This document shows positions 56,275 through 64,000 of a stretch of 64,000 nt of DNA, piece by piece. The DNA is taken from contig NC_084890.1 of NCBI RefSeq assembly GCF_958979055.1, forward strand, positions 20,296,649-20,360,648, read 5' to 3'. The translations under genes were made by a program, and so were the position numbers. The notes under the pieces were generated by a model. The model did not search any database. It was not told where the DNA came from and saw nothing but the letters and a program-made list of their open reading frames with translations. Numbering within the stretch: position 1 is the stretch's first letter; each line of letters starts with the position of its first letter. Origin of the DNA: Alnus glutinosa (taxonomy: Eukaryota; Streptophyta; Magnoliopsida; Fagales; Betulaceae).

Positions 56275-57836
56275 CACACCATTGGTACCAACGCAACTAT
56301 AAATTGTGAACTATTAACCATAGGGTCAAGCTTATATACGTACCGTACCCATGTCTACCATCTGTACATAACGACCAATAGTATATGTTCGATTCTCAAA
56401 ATGCATAATCTATCATTTGCAGTTATAACCATTCGATAGAAATACTAGGCTAATAACATAAATAAACGTTTTATCATTTATAACGGAAAATACCACAACT
56501 ACAACAAAAAAACCCAGCATTCAATGTCATTTTTTTTTTTTTTTTTTTTTGCTTATGTCGTTTTAAACAAGCGACATGATTTTTACGGTTAACATCATTT
56601 AAAAAGAAACAACTTCATTTTTGTGTCCTTTACTTATAAAGCACGCAAATTTAAAAATATAACATCATTTACCCACAAAGAACATTAAATGAAGGCTAGC
56701 TTTAAGTCGTTTGAGAGTTGGAAACAATGTGAACAAATAAAGCTATTTTATTGCGTCATTTACGTACATAGTCAAAAACGACGTGAAGTATTCACGTCTT
56801 TTGTAAAAAACGACGCAACCCTAATGTTTCGTCACTCACGCACCATACTTTCCTCTCGTAGTCTTTCTGCCTCTTTCACAGCTTATTCATTCTTTCTCTA
56901 CGTAACACCCCAGATTTTGAATTAGTAAAAGCGTAAGCGGAAACCTCTGATTTTCAAATGATGCTACTACATCATAAATATAATCTCGCAATAAAATATT
57001 ATTTTCTTTTAAATACTAGGTATAAACCACATAACACTAAAGAGCTGATTAAAAATAAATTATTATTTTCTTTTATGTGCCACACACGGCACTAAATACA
57101 CTTAATTAAAAATTGACAATAGTACACACATTAAAAACAAACACAAAGATAAGGCTTGCTGTCCCAAAGACAAGCATCAAGCTCTTAGTAGACGGCTCAG
57201 AAACCATCAAAACTGGTGAAAGGATCATCGCCTACACTCTCAGGAAGTATAATTTCTTACGGTTCACATTTATATAAAAACTTGGTAAAATAACACAACA
57301 AACAATATGCTTATTTAAACTAATATCCTGTCTCAGTAAGTATGGATTTACTTATTGAGATAGGACAATAAGTATCATGTCTCAGTAAGTAAATAAAACT
57401 AGTATTCTGTCTCAATAAGTAAATCTATATTTACTGAGACAAGATATAGTGTTATAAAAGTTTTAATAGAGTTAGTATTCTAGATATATAAAAGAATTGG
57501 AGACTAGTTCTTCCTCGATGAATAAAGAAATAGTTAGACCCTAATTAGTCCTTAAAGGATTTCAATGAATGGTAAAACCCGGCCCTAACCGCACATAAAC
57601 CTATGGATAATCACAGATGATCGCATGCCATCAAGTTGAGGCCTATAGGTCATGAGTAAGGTTTTCTCCTAGGAGTAGGAGATGGAATTTCAATAATATA
57701 AGAATATGGTGGAATTTCAATAATAAAAGGACAAGGTGGAAAATTAGGGATAGTAACTCAATGTGTTATGACTATATAGTGATTAGGTCATAATGCATAA
57801 AGAGAGAGAGATGATGGTGCTTTGTTGATCATTGAG
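56275..57836. other. Right part of unit 2, non-coding, with two empty insertion sites
   Basis: Contains the empty TTTAC site (near 56670) where solo LTR 2 sits in unit 1. No supported gene. The short CTCAGTAAGTA direct repeats recur at 57330-57430. Confidence 0.55.
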
Positions 57837-59215
57837 AAAATGAGAAAATGTTATGGATTGTTAAGTGGTTGTTAATTTAAGAGAAGTGATTTGGATTATA
57901 AAATTAACCGCAATTAGAGGTATGAAATTCCAAGCACATAACACAGATTTAAAGCTTAATGAATACTCAGAAGTGTAGGAATAAATTTAGTCCCTCCAAT
58001 ATAGAGTACAAGGTAACTAGATTGAGCGGGGATCCATGTCAAGAGTAGGCGTTTACACCAAAACAGATAAATGGAAGCTAAGATGGAAGATCATAAATGT
58101 GGTATGATGAGATAATAAATTAATGGACATAAAATATATATTATTTTCTTATACCATTTTTATTCTTTAGAGCTAAAGAGTAAACCATAATTAATGATTC
58201 GATACTACATTATAATATGAGTCACTCGATTTAGAGGTAGGTCAAGAAAAGTTTTAGACTTTAATTTCAAGGACGAAATCCAATAAGGAGAGTAGGATGT
58301 GGCACCCAGGGGATTTTAATTCCGCATTTATGAGATCTTAATTTGATATAAAGATTGGGTTAATATTCATAATAGGTACAATATTAATTTTTGAGGAATT
58401 TATGAGAGTATATAATATTTATAGAAATAAATATTGATTGGTGGATCTTAATTTATATACCTTGATTTTATTAGTAAGGAAATTAAATTAGGTTCTAATA
58501 ATATTGTTGAGTGATTTAAATAATAAATGAATTTAATTAAGTAGATTTAGATGTTCAGGGAATTTATTAAAATAATGGGGGGTGTTAGAAAAACACTGGT
58601 TACACACACCTCTCTCACATGATGATTTGAGATAATTTTACATAATTGATTGCTTGATTTTTATTTATAAAATAATTGGATATCCCTTGTGATTTATTCA
58701 ACGGATACAATTGATGTTTTTATTTAAATTGGATATCTTGTTATGATTTACGGATACACTTGATGATTTGATTTAAATTGGATTTCTTTTGTGATTTGTG
58801 TAAAGAATGGATACATGTGATGATTTTGATTAAATATTTGAAGTATAGTAAAACATACCTAAAATTTTAATTGTGAGAATTTCAAATTAATATTGATGAA
58901 CATGGAATATGTTGCTATGATTTGATGAGTATGGATTCCAAAACCTTAGTATCTTTTCTTTTGTTTTATTTTACTTTATTTAGTTTATGTTTTCTTTTTT
59001 TATCTTAAATCAAATTCTCAAGTTTTTGGAACTAGGTTAAGATTTAATTAGTTTAGACATAAATTTGTTTTTCAAAAACACAATTCCATGTGGGATCGAC
59101 CTCGCACTTGCAATTCATTAACTGCAAATAATTCGTCCACTTGCGAGTACAATTAAAATTTACATCAAGTTTTTGGCGTCGTTGCCGGGGAGTTGTTTGA
59201 TTTTTGAAAACAATT
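57837..59215 (+). mobile_element. Gypsy-type LTR remnant with flanking internal sequence
   Basis: At 58270-58297 the phrase AAGGACGAAATCCAATAAGG followed by a purine stretch is the usual non-coding end of plant gypsy pol plus polypurine tract. The next bases TGTGGCACCC (58298) look like an LTR start. The LTR would end TACA at 59164, followed by TTTTTGGCGTCGTTGCCGGGG (59170-59190), a motif found right after 5' LTRs of Athila/Tat-type gypsy elements. One LTR (about 867 bp) therefore has internal sequence on both sides. No coding remains. Confidence 0.45.
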
Positions 59216-59415
59216 TATTTCTAAATTGATTTTATCTTTCTACTAGTTATAATTATGATTTTTTATTTGTAATTTGTTTTTGTTATTCCTATTTCTAAAA
59301 AAAAAAAAAAAAAAAAGGGGGGGGGGGTTTCGCTACAATATTTGCTTTTTTAAAAATAAATTATATTTTATTCAACTTTTTCAAAAATAAATCATATTTT
59401 ATTCAATATTTTTTA

Positions 59416-59945
59416 GGGAAAAATGAACCATTGACTCCTATGATTGACCTAAAATACAAATCACTCGTTTGTAGTATCAATATGAATTCAGAGATCCCTG
59501 TGGTTGGCTTAATTTACAAAGGCCAGAGGTGGCGTGCGGCCACCCCCAGTGGCTGAGAGTGGCCGTGTGGCCACTACCAAGGGTCAGGGGTAGCCGCTCT
59601 AGAGGTGGCCTGTTGGGCACCCCCAGCCACCTCTAGGGGTGGTGCGCCGCCACCCCCAAAGTGCAACCACCATTTTTTTCTTTTTAATTTTAATTTTTTT
59701 ATTAAAAAAATAAGTTTTATTTATTTTTTTTAATATATATATATTATTAAGATGAACACGTGTAGCTATTTTATTGGCGCTTACGTGGAGTTTTATGGAA
59801 TCTGTCAAAAATTTTAACGGAATTTGACTTCAGTGATCGATTTGTAAATTAAGCCAACCACATGGATCTCTGAATTCATATTGATACCACATGGAGTGAT
59901 TTGTAATTTAGGCCAACCACAAGGAACAATTGTGAATTTTTCCCC
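59416..59945. mobile_element. MITE/foldback element, 530 bp, with about 105-bp inverted arms
   Basis: The left arm (GGGAAAAATGAACCATTG...GGTTGGCTTAATTTACAAA) is mirrored at 59840-59945 (TTTGTAAATTAAGCCAACC...GAATTTTTCCCC). Between them lies a GC-rich core (59525-59660) made of GTGGCCGCCCC-like repeats that is itself partly palindromic, and an AT-rich spacer. No ORF. Confidence 0.75.
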
Positions 59946-60143
59946 TTTTTTTTAAACAAATTATATTTTATTCATCTTTTTCTAAGTTTATTTCACAATG
60001 TCAAACCATGAAATTCATGCACAAAATAAAAATTGAATTCTAATTTCAAAAATCAAATACCCAAATGTTTGACTATTTTGGTTTTAGATGTTTTTCTTTG
60101 TTTCCTCATAGCACATTTATTATTATTATTATTATTAATAAAG

Positions 60144-60434
60144 GAATACACTTTACCTCTCAAATTTTTACCTAAATTATAATTTTACCTCCAAAGTAAA
60201 AAAATTACAATAGACCCAATCAAATTTTCTAATTTTGTCATGTAGTAAATTCTTCATTAAATACCCTAAAAAATTAATTTCTTTTTTTTTTAAAAAAAAA
60301 ATGACTTTTTAAGAGTATTTTCGGAAGAATTGGCTACATTGCAAAATTAAGAAACTTAATTGGGGACCTGGGATTCATTGCAACTTTTTTAACTTTGGAG
60401 GTATTTAAGTGAAACTTTGAGAATAAAGTGTAGT
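60144..60434. mobile_element. Small MITE with inverted ends
   Basis: The left end ATACACTTTACCTCTCAAAT is mirrored by the right end GAAACTTTGAGAATAAAGTG, and TACCTCCAAAGT is mirrored by ACTTTGGAGGTA further in. The length is about 290 bp, AT-rich, with no ORF. Confidence 0.6.
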
Positions 60435-60831
60435 TTTTTTTTTTTTGTTTTTTTTTTAAAAAAAAAATAATAATAATAAATAAATAAATTCTGACGAACG
60501 AAGGTACACGAGGATTTGAGCCGGTTGATTATTGGTGCATGTAAGTACATGCTCTCATGCTTGGTGTAATCTCCTCATCATTTTACGGGGAAATAAAGAG
60601 GCGCAAAAGATTCAATTTTGTTTTGCTGTGGATGATGCTGAAATCCATGCTACCATGTCTACGGCAGAAAACACCTATAAACAGGAGACAAATTAGTTCG
60701 GAGGCCTATCCATGTGAGTAGGGATCATGGTCGATACCTTATAAGGGAAAATAAGGTATTCGATGTAGGGATGGAAGCAACCACCTTGAGGAGCAAACCG
60801 ACTGGCAGCCGAACAAGAGCAGCCTACCGAA

Positions 60832-61006
60832 TTAGATATTTGAAGCACTCAAGGCCATTACCTTGCACTGTTCATTCATGGCCAAAAGTTGGGCCTCTTT
60901 CTTGTCAAGAAGAGCACTCAAGCTAACATTTTCTACCATTAGTTTCTGAACTTCAGTCTCTTTCTGCATCTTCTCACCCTCTAACAATGTCGTCTTTGCA
61001 ACTAGC
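60832..61006 (-). CDS. Possible terminal exon of a host coiled-coil protein
   Basis: On the minus strand a CAG acceptor (61009-61007) precedes an open stretch to TAA at 60832 with heptad-like composition (LVAKTTLLEGEKMQKETEV, KLMVENVSLSALLDKKEAQL, MNEQCKVMALSASNI). It looks like the end of a plant coiled-coil protein. A further exon may lie at 61330-61060 (GPLGCKIDWYKFLASQMEEN; SLPGMGNLPFHDAS), but that is weak. The family is not identified. Confidence 0.35.
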
Positions 61007-61030
61007 CTGCTTCGCGGCAACATTAGCAAA

Positions 61031-62039
61031 CAAAACCACCCCCCAAAAAAAAAAATCTAGCTAGAATAACAACTGTCTGCAATAGGAAGTAATTAAAACT
61101 TGATTAACAACAAGACGGTGCACATTACTGGCATCATGAAAGGGTAAATTTCCCATGCCAGGCAAAGATACCAACAAGCTTGCTGAGCCTGAAGGTTGGG
61201 TTCTGAATTTAGATCTGGTCCAAGTCTTTACATGATCTGAATGTATATTTTCCTCCATTTGTGAGGCTAAAAACTTGTACCAATCAATTTTACATCCCAA
61301 AGGCCCAGCACTAAGCAGTAAGCATATTGCTTGACTGTATATCACCGGTGACATGTAGAAAGAACATAAACAAAAACATAATTACAACACCATGCAAAGG
61401 TAAAACTGCTAGCCTGATCCTAAACTTTCAAGCCCAAACCTAACCAAAATATACACTAGTGGTCTATATGGGTTTAGGAAAAGCAGAGGGAAAGAAGAGG
61501 ATTCTTTTTTTTTTTTTTTTGTCGTCTAACAAATAAACTTCATATTTTTCATATATTATCACAATTTTCTCTTCCAGTACTTAAAAACTTTCTGAAGTTG
61601 CAACTCAAAATGTAGACTGGTTTGCAGTAAACTTTCTTTATTAAGCATTTTAATGATCTTTTCCCCTTTCTTTCAACTTCTCCAAGATTTAAACAGAGCC
61701 TAACAACCTTTGTAAAACCTTTAATTTGGTAGGCAATTAAAGCATCAATCAGAATATTTAGAAACCTCTCTAACCACCCACAACCACCCCCCACCGGGGG
61801 GTGCGCTTGGAAGAGGAAGAAATGATGCAGGCAAAATTTTTTATACACGTGTGGTCCAACAGATAATAAAAGAAGGCTAAGAAGAAATGATTAATTCCAC
61901 ATAACTGAAGAACAAAACTAGCATGTCACATGAGAGTATTTTCCAACAAACTGAAACAAAGAGATAGTAGGAGTACCAGTGTATCACATCTTGAACATAT
62001 TCCACCAAATACTTTTTCAAGGGAAGCGAACTACCTCTT
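61031..62039. other. Intergenic or intronic, with possible additional exon near 61060-61330
   Basis: No firm gene. A 20-base T run lies at 61503-61521. The open minus-strand stretch at 61061-61354 has protein-like composition but no recognised motif. 61780-61802 is a C/G palindrome (ACCCCCCACCGGGGGGT). Confidence 0.3.
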
Positions 62040-63446
62040 TGCAAGCAAGGACCTTATAGAAAGATCCTAACATCAAATTTTCCTTTGTGAGAAGGAGACC
62101 ACCAAAGTTATTCTTCCCCATCACGTTCCACTTTGATGGAGTACAATAAGGTGAAGAATGAAGTCAAGACGTCTACCTCCCAATCGTGGGCAGCTCGAAA
62201 GAAGCTAAAATCCCAAAGGAACCGCTCTCCAAAACCAAGTGAGCTGCAACGAGAATATTCTTGTCATGAACTATGACATACAAGACTGTGAAAGCTTCCT
62301 TGAGAGGCGTCTATCCACACCACACATCATCCCAAAATTTGATCCTGGACCCGTTTTCCCAAATAAGTTTGGTATGGCTACAAGACAAACTCCTCTACTT
62401 CCTTATGTTCTTCCAAAGCCCTACTCCATGAGACCCAAGGGGATTTGAGGAACACCAACCAGCCCAAGTAATACCACACTTTGCATCCACGATAGATTTC
62501 TACCAAGCCTCTCTTTCATACGCATAACACCACAACCACATCCCTAAAAGAGCCTTATTAATGATCCTCATATTCCGGATGCCCAAGCCACCTCCTGAGA
62601 CAGCCGAGCACACCTTGGACCAACTAACCAGGTGATTTTTGAACTCCTCACCTACACTTCCCACAAGAAATCTCGATAAAGCTTCTCTATACGATTAGCC
62701 ACACTAGTAGGAATAAGGAAAAGAGAAAGGAAGTACGTAGGAAGATTGGAAAGAGTGCTCTTTATAAGAGTAACTCTGCCACCCTTTGACAGATACATCC
62801 GCTTCCAACTAGTCAACCGCCTCTCAATCTTACCAACAAGATCATCCCATATGGACTTAACCTTAAAAAAGGCCCCCAACGGAAGGCCAATGTACTTTAA
62901 AGGTAATGAGGAAACTCATCCACAATCCAAGATGCCAGCCAATTCATCCATATTATCCACACAACCCATGAGAACCAAGACTGACTTAGCCAAATTAATC
63001 TTTAAAATTGAGACAGCTTCAAAGCATAAAAATAACACATGTAGATAACAGAGATGGTCAGGATTAGCCCCGCAAAAGACTAAGTATTGTCTGCGAATAA
63101 CAGATGAGAAATGTTAACCACCTCATAGCTTCCAGAATCGAACAGAGAATCCTGAAAGGAAACCCAAACGAATAATAGCAGAGCGCAACTTGCTTAGGGC
63201 CTCCATCACAATGACAAACAAAATGGGAGACAAAGGATCACCCTGTCTTAGCCCACGAGAACTACTAAAGAAACCAGACGAGGTGCCAATCACTAAGAAA
63301 ACGCACCAAAGAGATACAATGCGTTATCCAAGAACATCATTTCTCTCCAAAACCACATCTTCCCAACATATACAGTAAAAATCCCAGTTGACATGATCAT
63401 ATGGCTTAAGCTTCTCAATATCCAGCTTGCAAAGCAACCCTATATC
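62040..63446 (-). pseudogene. LINE (L1-type) reverse-transcriptase remnant
   Basis: Minus-strand order: GLLCKLDIEK and DHVNWDFY (near 63440-63380), SRGLRQGDPLSPLLFVIVME (near 63250-63190), the RT catalytic stretch ISHLLFADNTLVFCGANPDH (near 63120-63060; canonical F-A-D-D with the second Asp as Asn), then [20 protein letters not shown] (near 62900), [20 protein letters not shown] and [14 protein letters not shown] (to 62652), followed by decayed zf-RVT sequence to about 62080. Several frameshifts and stops. The 5' side is cut by the hAT-like element at 63447. Confidence 0.82.
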
Positions 63447-63885
63447 TAAGGGTGTACAATCGGTTGTTGTAGATGTTATGACCAAATAACCGCAACGGGG
63501 GTCCCCGGTTATTCTTATTTTAATAACCGCAACCGGCCTATCAGTTGCGGTTTTTACCAACCACCAGTTATCTGGTTATATTTCATATATGTTGAATTTT
63601 TTTTTTTTGAAGAAAAAAAAAAATCCAATTTTTACATTCAATTACATCCGTTTCTACGATGATTGAGATTCATCCGGTTATTATTATATATATATATAAA
63701 ATTATAATAATAAAAACCGGTTGCGGTTATCTGTTTATTAACCGATTTTTCAGAATATAATAACTGGTAACCGCAACCAGATACCCGGTCATCCAATTGT
63801 TTCCGGTTTCCCGGTTTTCCAATTAGCGGTTATTGGCAGTTACCGGTTATTTTCGGTTAATAACCGCTCTGCTTGTACACTCCTA
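63447..63885. mobile_element. hAT-like short element (439 bp) rich in AACCGGTTAT motifs
   Basis: Ends TAAGGGTGTACAATCGG and (reverse complement of right end) TAGGAGTGTACAAGCAG are imperfect inverted repeats of the TAGGGGTGTA type also seen at 35140. Inside, about 20 copies of GGTTATTAACCG / AACCGGTTAT / TTGCGGTT occur in both orientations around an AT-rich core. No ORF. A perfect 8-bp TSD was not found (CCTATATC versus CTAGCTAG). Confidence 0.65.
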
Positions 63886-64000
63886 CTAGCTAGTCATAGA
63901 GATGATTGTAGAATAAGATGCTGACCTTTTAGGGTGAGTTTGTGATTGCGATTTTGTAGAGAAAAAATGTGATTTTAAACTAAATTGCAAAAAATAAACC
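63886..64000. other. Window end, nothing recognised
   Basis: AT-rich 115 bp. If the hAT-like element interrupts the LINE, more LINE RT sequence (minus) would be expected here, but decay prevents a call. Confidence 0.3.

Larger units (their letters stand above)
45405..57836. repeat. Tandem duplication, unit 2 (12.4 kb including copia 2)
   Basis: Same order as unit 1: BBE-like gene, upstream AT-rich region, MITE-like element, copia RNase H relic, right-end non-coding DNA. It contains copia element 2 and a small MITE that unit 1 lacks, and it lacks copia 1 and solo LTR 2. The right border is at 57836, where homology with unit 1 ends. Before the insertions each unit was roughly 6.4-6.7 kb. Confidence 0.9.

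Noticed and set aside
56495..56520. CACAACTACAACAAAAAA as a CACTA end
   Set aside because: Not a clean CACTA terminus and no inverted partner located; the unit 1 copy (39733) is even less similar.
62239..62448. Plus-strand ORFs over the LINE remnant
   Set aside because: The minus strand encodes clear RT motifs; these are shadows.

Overview
The window is plant nuclear DNA, almost certainly from a eudicot and probably a woody species. It has intact single-exon berberine-bridge-enzyme-like genes, FAR1/FHY3-like genes with plant-type introns, (TC)n-rich 5' leaders, and several plant transposon classes (Ty1/copia, Ty3/gypsy, CACTA, hAT, LINE, MITE). I cannot name the species. Only two genes look intact: two near-identical FAD-linked oxidases (BBE-like), both on the minus strand at 23401-25011 and 45586-47196. 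Most of the rest is mobile DNA, often nested, and many borders can be placed to the base from target-site duplications (TSDs).

Left part (1-8100). The last exon of a host gene on the plus strand (831-905) is followed by a decayed FAR1-like gene on the minus strand (1736-5498). A 1459-bp CACTA element (3685-5143, TSD TTC) splits that gene inside its FAR1 DNA-binding domain. A LINE remnant lies at 6480-7580.

Middle-left (8104-22462). This whole 14.36-kb block is one giant CACTA element: CACTACAAAAAT termini, TSD TAT, and arrays of ACACGTGTC / ACGCGTGTC at both ends. It sits inside an older MITE whose two arms flank it. Inside are a remnant of the CACTA accessory gene (Transposase_24 type, minus), a LINE fragment, a five-exon FAR1-like gene on the minus strand with two in-frame TAA codons, two CT-rich leader sequences in inverted orientation, and a Ty3/gypsy fragment in permuted order (pol tail, LTR, PBS, gag-pol) that lacks the integrase core.

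Centre and right (23257-57836). This is a tandem duplication. Unit 1 is 23257-45404 and unit 2 is 45405-57836. Each carries one BBE-like gene plus the same intergenic sequence. Unit 1 later received a copia element (28046-39511, TSD CTACA). That copia has a 4.36-kb solo LTR in its 5' LTR (28084-32438, TSD CAAGC) and a 1.67-kb hAT element between integrase and RT (35140-36808, TSD TTCCTTGG). Unit 1 also received a second 4.3-kb solo LTR in opposite orientation (39918-44229, TSD TTTAC). Unit 2 keeps the empty sites of the copia and of the second solo LTR. Unit 2 received a different copia element (47281-52971), which landed about 85 bp upstream of the ATG of the second BBE-like gene, and a small MITE at 54481-54790. 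The insertion history can therefore be read directly from the two units.

Right end (57837-64000). Here lie a gypsy LTR remnant, two hairpin-type MITEs (59416-59945, 60144-60434), a possible host-gene exon (60832-61006, minus), a LINE reverse-transcriptase remnant (62040-63446, minus), and a 439-bp hAT-like element rich in AACCGGTTAT motifs that interrupts it (63447-63885). I found no tRNA, rRNA or CRISPR array.
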